From the NCBI GenBank assembly GCA_039000515.1, contig JBCFYV010000012.1:13600200-13664199 (forward strand): a stretch of DNA of 64,000 nucleotides, read 5' to 3'. Each line of letters opens with the position of its first letter. The first letter of the stretch is position 1. Under the pieces are notes generated by a model that saw only the letters and a program-made list of their open reading frames with translations, ran no database searches and had not been told where the DNA came from. Of the stretch, positions 25,858 through 38,299 are shown in pieces. The translations under genes and the position numbers were made by a program. The stretch comes from Timema cristinae. Taxonomy: Eukaryota > Arthropoda > Insecta > Phasmatodea > Timematidae.

Positions 25858-26816
25858 TTATGTATGTAGTATGTATGTATGTATGTATGTATTATGTATG
25901 AAGTATTATGTAATGTTATGATGTATGTATGTATGTATGTATGTATGTATGTATGATGTATGTATGTAGATGTATGTATGTATGTATAGTATGTATGTAT
26001 GTATGTATGTATGTATGTATGTATGTAGTATGTATGATGTATGTATGTATGTATGTATGTATGTATGTATGTATGTATGTATGTATGTATTATGTATGTA
26101 TGTATGTATGTATGTATGTATGTATGTATGTTATGTATGTATGTATGTATGTATGTATGTATGTATGTATGTATGTATGTATGTATGTATGTATGTATGT
26201 ATGTATGTATGTATGTATGTATGTTATGTATGTATGTATGTATGTATGTATGTATGTATGTATGTATGTATGTATGTATGTATGTATGTATGTATGTATG
26301 TATGTAGTATGTATGATGTATGTATGTATGTATGTATGTATGTATGTATGTATGTATGTATGTATGTATGTATGTATGTATGTATGTATGTATGTATGTA
26401 TGTATGTATGTATGTATGTATGTAGTATGTATGTGATGTATGTATTATGTATGTATGTATGTATGTATGTATGTATTGTATGTATGTATGTATGTATGTA
26501 ATGTATGTATGTATGTTGTGATGTGTATGTATGTATGTATGTATGTATGTATGTATGTTGTATGTATGATATTATGTAGTATTATGTATGATGTATGTAT
26601 GTAGTATGTATTATGTATTATGTATGTATGATGTATTAATGTTTGTATGTTGTGTGTATGTATGTATGTATGTATGTATGTATTATGATGTATGTTTATG
26701 TATGTATGTATTATGTATGTAATGTATGAGTATGTATTATGTATAGTATTATGTAGTATGTATGTTATGTATGTATATTTGTATGTATGTATTATGTATG
26801 TATGTATTAGATGATG
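25858..26816. repeat. Tetranucleotide (ATGT) microsatellite, almost 1 kb
   Basis: This is a run of TATG/ATGT units. The core, 25921-26515, has long pure stretches broken by single-base phase slips (GTATTATG, GTAGTATG, TGATG). The right third is more interrupted. The frame slips produce long Met-Tyr-Val-Cys open frames on the plus strand and His-Thr-Tyr-Ile frames on the minus strand. These are artefacts of the repeat and not genes. Confidence 0.98.
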
Positions 26817-27608
26817 TTGTATTTGAATGAATTTGAGGCAGGGCAATTTCCATTAATATTATATATTCTTTGAAACTTTTGATAGAAATATTTATATTAA
26901 TAAGCTCTAAGAATATTTATGAATAAAAATATTTTTTGTTTTAAATATAGGCTATATATTTTTATAAAACCAACAGTTTCTCAGCTAAATTAAACATATA
27001 TTTTTATGGAGTACTTTAAAATATGCAATTTATTGTTGTACTCTCTGGTGTACAGATATGCTCCTATTTACTCACTGTTCGTGAAACATTTTATATTAGG
27101 GCCTATATAATTTATGCTATTTGATGAACTATTTCTGCAAAAATTGATACTATCTCATTCTACAAATCTTAGGTCTACTAGTTTTGGGTAAATGTCTCTA
27201 TTTTAAGATTAAGAGAGAGAGAGAGAGTATCTTTGCGGCTCACTGTACCGTTTATTTAGTTCTACATTATATTACGAGCCTGAAGATTTAAATCTCGAAA
27301 CTACATGTTTCTGATGTTAAAAAGTCATCGAGTATAGTTTTCTCTAACACTTTCTGCTAATTTTTTTTATCCAAATATGACATCAAAGATAAATTTAATC
27401 TTTTTATGCAAATTTATTTCACAAGACTAATAACTCCACTCTTGAACTTTGGGCTCTTTGTACCTATAATTAAAGATAAAGTTTAAAAAATTTAGCAACA
27501 AAAACAAATTAATTCAAACAAGTAAATATCATAATGCTTGTAAAAGTTAGCATTTCTTAGGTAAATTAAAGTTGGGGTATTTATCTTCAATCTTAAGTAG
27601 AAATTATA
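26817..27608. other. AT-rich unique DNA with a second CTGAAGA...GAAAC motif
   Basis: CTGAAGA (27280-27286) and GAAAC (27297-27301) surround the palindrome AGATTTAAATCT. GAAAC then pairs with GTTTC five bases later. It resembles the motif at 6592-6642. A GA repeat lies at about 27212-27228. No gene is seen. Confidence 0.4.
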
Positions 27609-27863
27609 GTCTATAACTAGGGTAAGGTGTCAGACTTCTATGCTGGTGGCCGGGTTCAATCCTCGGTCCTGCAAAGATTTATCTGATTACCAAACCCTTC
27701 CTTCACCTCTGACAAGACATCTTGTGAATGTGAGGAATGCCAGGCCTCCACGTGGTTCGGATTCCACGTTAAACTGTAGGTCCTTCATTTCATCTCATAA
27801 TCACCCTACCTTTACACATTAGCGTAAGTGCGTATAACCCGAATGGGTAGTAAGACGCGGTGC

Positions 27864-27924
<61 letters not shown>
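27609..27924 (+). mobile_element. SINE-A copy with long AAT tail
   Basis: The first bases of the head are lost (it begins CTATAACTAGGGTAAGGTGT). CAGACTTCTATGCTGG and a good B box GCCGGGTTCAATCCTCGG follow. The body is well preserved (CAAACCCTTCCTTCACCTCT, AATGCCAGGCCTCCACG). The shared tail is GCGTAAGTGCGTATAACCCG, then AATGGGTAGTAAGACGCGGT. About 18 AAT units close the element (27864-27924). The poly-Ile open frame here is just the AAT tail. Confidence 0.92.
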
Positions 27925-27925
<1 letters not shown>

Positions 27926-29955
27926 TTACCATGGATATCATGTGATCCATGTTGCAATTTCGATAATTATACTGCGGAGTATATTATAAAACAATTATTT
28001 ACAGCAAGTCTAAACGTGTATAATATTAATAAAGGTTGTTGAAAATATAAATTTGGAACTACTTGGCTACATAAAGCTGGTACTTAAATACAAACCATAT
28101 ATTTCCTGTTCAATGACACCCCTCCAAGTATCAGTATAATAAAATCGCACACATAATAAAGGTCGCACTCGGTCATATCTATCTGTAGATATCTTGTCGC
28201 CAAAGTCTTAGCGGGGATGAGCGTGTTTTCTTGAAAGTAGGTCATAGCTACATACAGTTTGGTTCTAGAAACAATATTGTGGCTATATTCCCGGAGAACA
28301 ACAATGAATTTATATCACCTTATTTAGAGTTTTTTATTCCACTCTTTTAGGTCAGAAAATTGCTTTTGCGATCTTTTGAAGGCAAAGAACTTCTACTCTT
28401 CTTTTTTTTAGAATTCTAAAGGCTACATGACTTAAAAAAACTGATGTATTTTTTTCTCATGTATACGGATATTTGCCTTCAGTGTTTCATACATAGACGT
28501 GACTATATGTTTATTTAACTTCTTTTTACTTTCAATGTGTAGTCATATTTTGCTAAGTACTTTACCAATCTTATTTTTTCGGTTCTTATTCTTCCCAAGG
28601 CGTCTTGACTTTTTTTTTTATTGTTTGCTTGTCTCCTTTGCTTTTTACGTTTACTTTATTCTTTTGCTGCCGTTGTCTTTTTGCTCCGTTTTAGTGTAAA
28701 GCTGTAAGCTTATTTCATCTCACTGTTAACATTATTCTCAGCCTCGTATTTTCTTCACAGTGTCGTAACTCCTAGCAAAATAAAAGGAAGGTGTTGTGGA
28801 TGTATTGCAAAGAGGAAAGGGGAAAGTTGAGAATAAATATCTTCAGGGAAAAGAGAGTTTTGCTAAGTGGTCTTTATGCTGCAAATAACAACTTTACAGT
28901 TGCGAATGAGGGGATTATCCGACGGATGGCAATGCTTTTTTTTGTTTAAACTTTAGCTTACTACCCTTTTGATTTTCTTGGGATGTGAATTTTAAGTTCA
29001 TTTTAAGATACCTACTATGGTATATAATTTTTTCATAATAAAGTGTCCAAATAAAATTTAGATACACTGGCTAAGTTCAACCCTTAACAGATAAATTAAT
29101 ATTTTTCTTTGGGAATTATTGATATTTTCTAAATTTATTTTAATATAATTGCCATGGTTTTAACAACGCACTTTTAAAAGTAAATATTTAAAATAGTTTT
29201 AAATTAGTTTTTAATGCCTCAAATAGGGGTCTAATATTATCAATATATATATATTTGAGAATTCATGTGTATACATTTATGTTACATCTTCCATTTTTAA
29301 AACATAACAAAACTACAAAATATTGCAAGAATAATTTTGTAAGTGCACGTCACGATAGCTCAATTTTATGTTATTTGTGTTTATATAGTCTTACATTTAT
29401 TTAAAAAGAAAGTAAAAGGAAATGAAACATATTTTCATCCTTCTATATGTTAACTTAATTATTAGGATAATTTTATTTTAATTGTTATATTTAAAAATAA
29501 AAACACCAAACATAATCTATAGGAGAATTTTACCGAATCAAAATATTGAGAGAGAAAAAAAATAATTAAAATGTTGCTAACCCTCTTGTGGCATTATCAT
29601 TGTTATTATTAGCATTCAGTATTTTATTTTATGGTAATATTGCTTGTTTTATTTAATTATATTTACTACTTGTACTTAATTACCTTATGTATAAGCCTGA
29701 TTCCTCAAAACAGGTTTAAATTATTTCCGTTTTTAAAGTTAATATGATAAAACGTATGCATATAAAAACTTTGGTTAAGGTTAGCAAGTTAAATTTATTA
29801 AATTAACTGACTTACTTAATCTATGGCATTAGGAACTCAAAATTTGATCACCCCACTCTATCCCTATTTGAGCTAGTTCTGTCTTCCAAATAGCATAACA
29901 ATCATTCTTATTTTCAAAGACCTGAGTACGAATATATATGTATATATTCAGTAGT
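27925..29955. other. AT-rich unique DNA, no gene seen
   Basis: A hydrophobic 66-codon open frame (28499-28699, plus) comes from T-rich sequence and has no recognisable family. The rest is featureless. Confidence 0.5.
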
Positions 29956-30014
29956 ACTCAGAAACTACTGGATATATGTGTATATATATATCCAGTAGTT
30001 TCTGAGCTATAAGC

Positions 30015-30047
<33 letters not shown>

Positions 30048-30068
30048 TTATAGCTCAGAAACTACTGG
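29956..30068. repeat. Perfect 22-bp inverted repeat around an AT tract
   Basis: CCAGTAGTTTCTGAGCTATA plus AG (29992-30013) and its exact reverse complement (30047-30068) flank about 33 bp of alternating A and T. A third partial copy, ACTCAGAAACTACTGGA (29956-29972), lies to the left in the orientation of the right arm, so two alternative hairpins can form. Confidence 0.9.
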
Positions 30069-31045
30069 TTCTATCAAACATTATTTCTCAAACAGAATTT
30101 CATAATTAATATTTCAACAATTTTAAAAATAAGTTTGTTGTATTTCAAATAATAGTGAAGATATAACTAAAATTGTAGATTTTTGCCTAGGTGAAGTATT
30201 GTAACGGGCTAACCAATTTAGCCCTGTAGTTCGCAAAATTGATACACATAATCATGGGTCAAGAACACATATATTATTCCCCAATATAAATGCAAGTCTA
30301 TTAATGTATAAATCTCCATGTGTTACATACCACGTCTCGGATACATTATGGAACAAGACCAGCTCCATCAGAAGGGCTACCCTCCCTCACCGTTCTGGGA
30401 AAACTGCATTTGACCGGTCCGAGCATCGACAACAACTGAGTACAGCGCGCGGCTTGCTCATAGTTTGTAGCCTCATTTGTTTGGGCCTACTCATAGATCC
30501 CATGTGGAGGGATTTCTCCCCCCTTATTTCCTTCCCATGATTCTTGGCGTTCAACCACTATAAAGTTCCATGGCTCGCTAGAAAAGACAAGATTACAATT
30601 ATTCTTCACCACCAGGATAGTCGACGCTCTCCGACGTCCGTACTTCTACTCTACTACACGCAACCAGTGGTCACGATGATGACGCCGAGGGAGCGACCGG
30701 ACCAATGAAAGTAAAATGACGTCTTCATGATCTTTCAAATCTGTGGGGAGTAGGCGGCTCTATGGCCAGGTCCTAGTCTTAGGTTTTTTTTATAGATTGT
30801 CGAGAGGATTAGTTACTCTCATTATAAATATTCTATATTGTTTAGGCTAGCCTCTTATGACTTGGTTTACTTGAAGTGAAGTCATTTTGAATTTAACATT
30901 TTTCTGTTTGGTCCTTAAGAGCAGCAGTTTAAATTTGGAGGATTCCCACACCTTAGCCCGTATGATCATGTTCTAGTCAGCAAGGCAGTTAGTCGGGAAA
31001 GGTGCAGTTAAGGATGTTAGAGGTCAAATTAAATACCCAATTAGG
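30069..31045. other. DNA with a GC-richer island at 30300-30770
   Basis: The island includes CTCCGACGTCCGTAC, GACGCCGAGGGAGCGACCGG and a 78-codon open frame (30304-30540, plus) with a possible membrane segment near its end. I do not recognise the product. The island may be an exon or a regulatory element. Confidence 0.4.
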
Positions 31046-31300
31046 TTTATTTAACTTGTGCTGTTCACCAGATTCAGTATTCAACTTGTGGGTCATTTCT
31101 GTCCATCTGGCATGGCTCGTGTTATGTAACTTATTTAACTTGAGTTGTTTGCCAGTTCTGGTGTTCAACTTGTGGGTCATTTATGCTCATCTGGCATGGC
31201 TCATGTTTTGGACATTATTTAATTTATGTTGTTCACCAGTATCGGTGCTCAACTTTTGGGTCATTTCTGCCCATCAGGCACGGCTCGCATTACTCTCACT
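31046..31300. repeat. 84-bp tandem repeat, three copies
   Basis: ATTTAACTTG-type starts lie at 31049, 31133 and 31217, giving an exact 84-bp period (28 codons). Each copy continues with TTCACCAG or TTGCCAG, a TTCAACTTGTGGGTCATTT block and CATCTGGCATGGCTC. Because the period is a multiple of three, an open frame of 144 codons (31002-31436, plus) runs through all copies. A minus-strand frame of 63 codons covers two of them. Neither is recognisable, and I treat the open frame as a consequence of the period. Confidence 0.85.
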
Positions 31301-34300
31301 TAGACGTGTTTTTACCCTAGTGGAGCTGGGTGTCTCCCACCTTGTTGTTTACTACTCAGGTCATGAGTTTCACGTTTCTGGCGTAGACCAATTGGTCGTG
31401 CGCCAGCCCTTGACAAAACACGGCATAGAACGCTGAATTGCTACTTACCCTTACTATTAAATTGTTGTATGTTTTTTCGGTCGGCCCGTCTGTGTATGAA
31501 GCCAACAGCCAACAGATTTTAAATTTGATAACTTAACTTGTCTGTCTAAATTTTGGGCGCTTCACGCCAAAATTTCGTTTAGAGAGTATCTGTTTATTTA
31601 ACAATCATTTTGGCTATTTAACTTGGACAAATCTAAAAACTGTTTATGTATGCAACGGTTTGTGTTCTGAAGATGCTCTTGTACTTTCTCTGACATTTGA
31701 TTCATTAAATTAATTTGTTAAAGTGCATTTATATCTTTTGCTTTCAAGTGTCTCAATTTATGTTTATTAACCTTGTTTTAGCAATCGCTGTGTCTGGTGT
31801 CAACTAAATCATCAGTTCAGTATTATAAAAGGTTTTTCAGAGGAAATAGAGAGTTTCAATTTTATTTGTAATGGTAAATAGCGCATAAACACAAAACTTA
31901 ATCAAAATTGTTAGAGTGAGTTTAGAGAAAATGTATTATTCACTCATGGCCCTTCAGTGAACTACCATTAATTATAAGGAACAATATCTAATTTAAAAAT
32001 CTCGTCTAGGGTATTTAATGAAAGCCCTAGATACTAAGTTCTAGCCTGATCAGTAAAATGTATCAGCTGCAGGTCAAGATACAGACATAATACTAGACAG
32101 GCGGCACCGCGAAAACCATTATATTGATTTCGGGGGGGGGGGTCATGAAATATTGAAACTTATCAGAATCTAGAATTCGATTTTGTTCAACGATCACAAT
32201 ACTTATCTCTCCGAGGGATATAGAGGAATTAAAAGTATAGGTTATGTTAACTAGACGTTCAAGTTATATTCATTCGAAATTTTCGCATTATTGGTACAGT
32301 GGTTTGGGTGTTATATGGCAACAGACACACAAAATTCAATTTTAAATATATTAGTAAGATATTCCTATCTTTTGAAAGTACTGCGCAAAGTGACAAGCGA
32401 CTCGTGAGAGAAAGTAAGAGCTAGCAAAGTAGATAGATAGCTCTTTGCTTACATCTCTCGTCTCGGCTCGCTCACATGCGTTGAACTCTCTCCGTCTGTC
32501 TCTTTTCTGTTGGAAGGATCTGATTGTCAGCTGATTTGAATATTTTCCGCTGCTACTCTATTAATGAAGCCTTGAAGTGCCTTTCTCATAAATTATACCG
32601 AAGGTGTGTAAAAGCGGAGATGCACGTCTCGTGAACACAGATCCGGGAGTGTTCACAAGTTTCTGATCTGTCGTATGCTAGGCACAGGTGCCCACATGGA
32701 AAAACCGACCACGTCTCATCTTATCCTTACTATCTTACTTCCCCAAAAATTCAAACTCAGATCCTCAAATAGGCATTACTTTTGACCTTGACTCTGCATT
32801 CCTAATGTTTTATTGACAAAGTTCTTCCTCATTAGGTTGAAATATTACATCTTACTAACGTTTAGTTTTTTGGAAAATATTCCTAATATTCGTCCACTAA
32901 TGTGAGATGGAATAGGCAGGTAAATGACATAGAAGTCAAGGGAATGTATTCCAATCAAATAAATAAGGGGTGTTTTTTCTTATATTTAAAAATATATATT
33001 TTTAATTTTAAATATATATTGTAGCTTTCTATCCTATAGCCTAGTGGATGTAAATATGTATTCAAAAATTCTTTTTTTATTTCTATATTGAACAATTTTT
33101 GACACTTATAGCCAATTATAGAATAAATAGAGCCAAATAAAAATGGAGCAGGTGTAGTCTATGATATTTAATTTTATATTTTCAGTCACCTAACCATCCT
33201 CAAGAATTCATTGTTACAGTACACTACGAAACAATTATTGCTTGATCAGCTTCCGACTATCCCCTTGTTCCCATAATCCAATCAGTGATTTTAGTTTGGG
33301 AGGGACAGGTGAGTTAACGAGTTTGATCACGTCCAGGAGTTTACAAATTTTATTTCATAGAAGAAATGTTTTGTGTTATTTTTTCAGGATGCTTATATGA
33401 ATGTAAAAAGAGAGATTATTTTTATTTGAAACATCCATATTTTGGATCAGTAGCTACAATACTAAGTGAAATTACATTATCAAATCCATTAAGTCTTTCA
33501 TATGATATTGGTTGACGACCGGACCAGTTTATATAAATTATGTTAACAATGATTTAGAATCTAAATTCTAAATACATCATCAACCGTGTTCATTTTATGT
33601 TTATTTGTTTACTTCCCCATTAATATAGGTGTATGTGTTTATTTATAAAATTTTAAATTGAGCTGATATCTGTTTTGAGCAACACCTTTCTATTTACTAA
33701 ATTGTTTTCATATATTCTATATTCGTATTAATATATAGCATTTTCATCAATGCTAGACATGGTTGATTACATAAAATTGCTCCTAAGATATTGTACAAAT
33801 ATATAATTTATTGACCAAATTTAAAGTTTAATTTGAAGTTTTGATAAAATATTACTCTTTAGCATTAGGTTAAAATTTAAATAACCAGACTATGGTTTTT
33901 TTTAAATAAGATAGATTTATAAAATTATTAATTATGAAATCTATTACTTTTTAATAGATATCTCATAAATTGGTTTAATATAAAAACTGTCTTTGAACTC
34001 TAAGTAAATATTTCTTATATTTAGTATATATATATATGACTGTTTATTAATGTATGAATTGGCAGCGTCAATCTTCGAATTCATGTTCTGTTAACGTTGA
34101 TTAATTCATAATGACAATTGTCAGTATTCATTTTCAATTTATTTAAAATTGGATGTTTATCTCGATCTTACAAAGGATTCTACTGATAATACTCAACTAC
34201 TCAAACAGTATAAGTATAAACTCTAATGATAACACAAATATAAATTTTAAACTTGACAATTGATGTGGCTGTATCCTTAACTAAATATTATTTCAATATC

Positions 34301-34429
34301 CTAAGCTTCACTATTCTTGTACAATTAATAACACAAGCGTTATATTTCTCTCTAAATATAAACATTTATTTTTATGATTAAAAATAAAATGAATTAAAAT
34401 GTTTGGGTTTTCAAAATCAACTGTTGGTC
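31301..34429. other. AT-rich unique DNA, no gene seen
   Basis: Contains a run of 10 G at about 32133-32142 and a GA/CT-rich stretch at 32400-32520 with an imperfect self-complementary part (GTAAGAGCTAGCAAAG against CTCTTTGCTTAC). No gene or transposon recognised. Confidence 0.45.
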
Positions 34430-34830
34430 GAGATAAAATGTGTTTTTCCACGAAATGTGTCTTGTCTACTTGTAGAGTGGAGAGAGAGAGAGAGACTTGC
34501 GTCGCGTTAAACATTCTGTTTGTTGTTTTATTGAAAAGGTGGAAGGATGGAGGCTTAAGGGTGAGGGATGTAAAAGGGATGCAGGGTTTGGGCTGGGAAG
34601 TGGAAGAAGGAGGTGGTGTTAGACCTGATGGGATGTATACGACGACGGAAGACGTCGGTAAGGAAAGGAACGATGCCAAGAGGTGTCATCGCGTCGACTT
34701 GAGAAGGCACGCCAGATGAAACTCCCGTCCGTCTGTGAGTCTCCCGTGGCATCCGAACAAAAACAAAATTGAAGAATTTTAGGAGGTCGTGGGCTGAGGG
34801 GAGTCTTTTCGACTCCTCTGTCACATCGAT
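34430..34830. other. GC-richer, purine-rich island
   Basis: Starts with a GA repeat (34478-34496) and continues GGTGGAAGGATGGAGG, GGGAAGTGGAAGAAGGAGG and GACGACGGAAGACGTCGG. Overlapping open frames lie on both strands (plus 34399-34719; minus 34311-34679, 34555-34824 and 34619-34864), as expected of stop-poor sequence. None is recognisable. It could be an exon or a regulatory island. Confidence 0.4.
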
Positions 34831-35036
34831 CTTCTTTTATGAAAAAGTACAAAAAATGGATCAAAATAAATTAAAAATTTAATTCAAAATAAAGAAGAAC
34901 GTTTCCTTCCATTATCCTATTACTTACATGAGAAATGTGTAAAAGAAATCATGGTTAAAATGCTTTCAAATTTAAATATTTTTCTTAGAATAATAAGAAT
35001 GGTTTCTAGAGCTATTGTCTATACAATAAAAGGATA

Positions 35037-35080
<44 letters not shown>

Positions 35081-35623
35081 GTTTTAAATAATGAATACAT
35101 GTTGTGTTTCATACTTGCAATGTTCTATTTAAAATGGTACCTAACTATCCATCAGGGCTACGATTGTATAGTTACACTTAGGGAGCAGAGATTATTGAGT
35201 TAAGATAAAGAGAAAATAAATGCACATTTTCACTTAGAGAGAGTGGAAAAACTTTTGGGGGGAAGGAGGTGGACTCAATAAACAGCGTGTTTTGTTTTAA
35301 TTAAATTGGCACAGTGAAATATCTAAAAAAAACACATTTAAGAAATAAATTAATGATACAAAGCTGCTTGGTTTTGAGACGTTAACCAAATGATCTAATT
35401 TTTTTAAATTTATTGGACGTGTTCAAGGTTATTTCGAGATCAACCGGTATGTCTTATATCAGAATTTTATACTACGGAAAAATACAATAAGCTTTTGTCT
35501 GAAACACTTTTTTACCTGAAGTCTATTTTTGATGATATTTAATGGAGTAGATAAAAATACGTATGATGTTTTAAAAACACTTTTTTATTTCAATTGATTA
35601 TATACTAGAATTTTTATATTGTA
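34831..35623. other. AT-rich unique DNA with an AT repeat
   Basis: An AT dinucleotide run occupies about 35035-35078. Otherwise featureless. Confidence 0.55.
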
Positions 35624-36899
35624 AACAAATATAAGCAAAACCTCTCACAAAAAAAAATATCCTTCGTTCATAGGGGTCATGACATTAAACTACAACAAAT
35701 GTTCAAAATTATGGTGTTCTCCTTCTATACACTCTTCAATTAGCTTAATAAATGTGTTGTGTGTATTTATTAGAGTTACTAGATCAATATTTTTCAAGCA
35801 ATTCAAGAAATATTTTCTGAATTATTCGGTATACCATGGTATAATCTTCTTTCAAGAAATAATCTAGCGATGTTAAATTTGTTGATCTAACAGGTCAACT
35901 AATTAGACCACCTCTGCCGATCCAGCGTCTATTGCAATTTTGATCCAATACTTGTCAAACAGGAGAATCATCATGCTGAAACCATATATTCTGCCTTTCT
36001 TGTAGGTTTAAGTTTTCTTGCAATAATACCAATCTCTTATCTAGAAAGTTTCTGTAATAATCTCCATTCAGTACATCAATAAAGAAATGGACATATAGAT
36101 TATTTTTCTTATAAGTCTGTACTAAACTTTCACAGTCTTTCAACTTAGCACAACCAACGTAGATTTTCTGCACTTCAATAAAGCTTGTTTCATCAGTTGA
36201 CCTCTCCATGATTCGTTAAACTTGATTCATCATAAAATAATAATTTAAGGAAAAGTTCCTATTCGTTTTTACTTGCTCAATTGCCCATTGGCAAAATGTC
36301 TCTATAACTAAAAAATCTTCTCCATGAAGCTCTTGATTCAACGACACGGGGTAAGGATGGAATTTATAATGCTTAAATATTTTAAGTACACTACTCTTGG
36401 ATATTCCTAGATCACCAGAAATCTTACTAGAACCTACAGTACATGAGGGTTGTGAGCTACCGCAGCTAGGATTGCGGTCTCATTATATTTAGAGGTAACA
36501 GTTGCTCGGTGGCTCCTTCTCTTCGATTTTACACAAATTGTTTAATTACACGCTAAGAAGATCTACATGAGGGTGTCTTTCTTTCAGAAAAATTATCAGC
36601 GTTCAGTAGAATAACATTATTAACTTTTCTGATACTTTCACCATAAATTATAGTCGTTTAAGCTTATCGGAAACAGAACACCACTCCATAGCTCAGAATA
36701 CATAGATTTAAAATAAACTAAAATACCTCTCTTTATGAAAAACCAAGTTTTCTATTTAGAGCAAAAGTTTATTCGTAAAGATCAAAATGTTATATTGGTT
36801 TACTTACTATGTAAACATATTAGATAGATCAATTTCACATTTCAATCCTTATAAACAAACGTTTATTTTTGTTTGTGAGAGCGTTTTAATCGTTTTGTT
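35624..36899 (-). mobile_element. Mariner-like DNA transposon, full length but dead
   Basis: Terminal inverted repeats are recognisable: the left end, read inwards, gives AACAAATATAAGCAAAAC, CTCTCACAAA and an A-rich part. The right end, read inwards on the minus strand, gives AACAAAACGATTAAAACG, CTCTCACAAAC and AAAAATAAA. Both ends are bordered by TA (35622-35623 and 36900-36901), the target duplication of Tc1/mariner elements. The length of 1276 bp is usual for mariner. A decayed transposase fills the middle in the minus direction. The repeats have drifted apart and the gene is broken, so the element cannot move by itself. Confidence 0.88.
35690..36560 (-). pseudogene. Transposase pseudogene of the mariner-like element
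   Basis: Several frames carry conserved blocks of an arthropod mariner-like transposase in the right order. These are RRRSHRATVTSK, then NETAILAAVAHNPHV (36430-36530). GISKSSVLKIFKHYKFHPYP is the end of the DNA-binding helix-turn-helix region (about 36350-36420). NQELHGEDF and FCQWAIEQ follow, then DESSLTNHGEVN (about 36200-36235, first catalytic Asp), SAENLRWL, LNGDYYRNFLD, and RQNIWFQHDDSP (about 35955-35990, second Asp). RRWIGRGG and SLDYFL (near 35850, third Asp) close the series. Stops interrupt it (two after GEVN, one after DDSPV) and at least three frame changes are needed. The interval between the second and third Asp appears shortened. The 84-codon open piece at 35955-36209 is only a fragment of this fossil. 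Confidence 0.93.
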
Positions 36900-36902
36900 T
36901 AC

Positions 36903-38299
36903 TCTCTACAGATTCTAGTAGGATATAAAATTAAATAAAAACAGTTTAGACATCTAACGTATTTCTTTACTTCATTAAATATATAATTAATAATAGAGCT
37001 TTGGAAAAAAGTATTTAAGACAAATGTTCGTTGTTTTTTTCCCTATGAAACGATTCTACAATAAATAATACAGTATCTATATTGAAAAATATAGTTGACC
37101 TTTAGATGCCTAGTAGCCTTATACTAAATCAAATATGAATTGTGTCATATTATCAGAGTTTCAAAACGAAAAAACCTTGTGTGGAACACCTTTTCTTAAA
37201 CACTTTTTTTAAAATATATTTCATCGACCAAACTTAAGAAACCGCACAGTGTTCCAAGCCGTTATCCTGTAATTCCGTCACCAGCAAATTATATCAGAAT
37301 ACCTTGACTTTTTCGTCCATTTGCCCGTCGATATGGGATAATAAATGTTGAGTTCTTCTTTTTGTGATGAATCTTGTGCTACTTTTTGAGTGCTTATTTT
37401 TCTAACCTTCTTAAAGACTTCGGAAATCACTTTACCGAAATAAGAAGCTTATATAAATATTATCATTCTCTTTTGGTTTAGTAAACAAATCAACAATGTT
37501 TCTTATAGTGTTTTTAGTAAATTGAATAATCACATTTAAAAAGAAACTTCCCTACTTTCTACTAACTTATTACCTTTTAATTTATGTTTTAAAGAAAAAT
37601 CACTTAATATTAATACCATCAGTAAAGCAAATAATAAAGTATTGATCGATAAAAACCTATGCTACATGAAAGGATGGAACCATACATAAACATTTGCACA
37701 TATGGACAGATGTATAAGCTGAAGACTTATTGGTCTACCAGGAAATGGTTTTATGAAGATATGTGCACATAATGACGTATCGCACCGGATTGAAAAATAC
37801 TCCTGAGATAAATTTTCCTTTTATGGTCTTACAAAATAATATATAAATGAACAAATGGGATATTGAAAACGACAAGGACTGATGTTTTTGAATTCAATTA
37901 ATATGCCCAAAAATTTACAAAGTGTAATTGAGCTATATTCACTCTTATGTTCTTTTAATCCACTTGTTTATCGCCATACGACTAGGTACAGTTATTTCGG
38001 TATTATTAACTATTAAAAGTAATAATGGCTTAGTATATTTTCACTATCTATATACAGGTTGTAGTGATTCGATACAATTTCCTTGGTTACATGTATGTTG
38101 TAGTCTACACACAAAGTGATAAGACCTTGATATATAATCATGGGGTAGGTCATTAATTAGATAAATGTCTTGTTGCGAGAATATCTTGGAGGATCATAAA
38201 TATATAACTATTTCTATCCACAGTATATTGCCTCATGTCAGGGTAAATGAAGAGTCCATAATTGTGATATTGTACTTATTGGTCTTCACCATACCTTAG
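36903..38299. other. AT-rich unique DNA, no gene seen
   Basis: No recognisable gene, RNA or transposon. Confidence 0.55.

Noticed and set aside
25929..26846. Long open frames of 190, 151, 88 and 133 codons
   Set aside because: They are translations of the ATGT tetranucleotide repeat in different frames.
27860..28042. Poly-isoleucine open frame
   Set aside because: It is the AAT tail of SINE-A.
32395..32460. Hairpin near the GA/CT-rich stretch
   Set aside because: Pairing is broken by several mismatches and the sequence is of low complexity, so chance pairing is likely.
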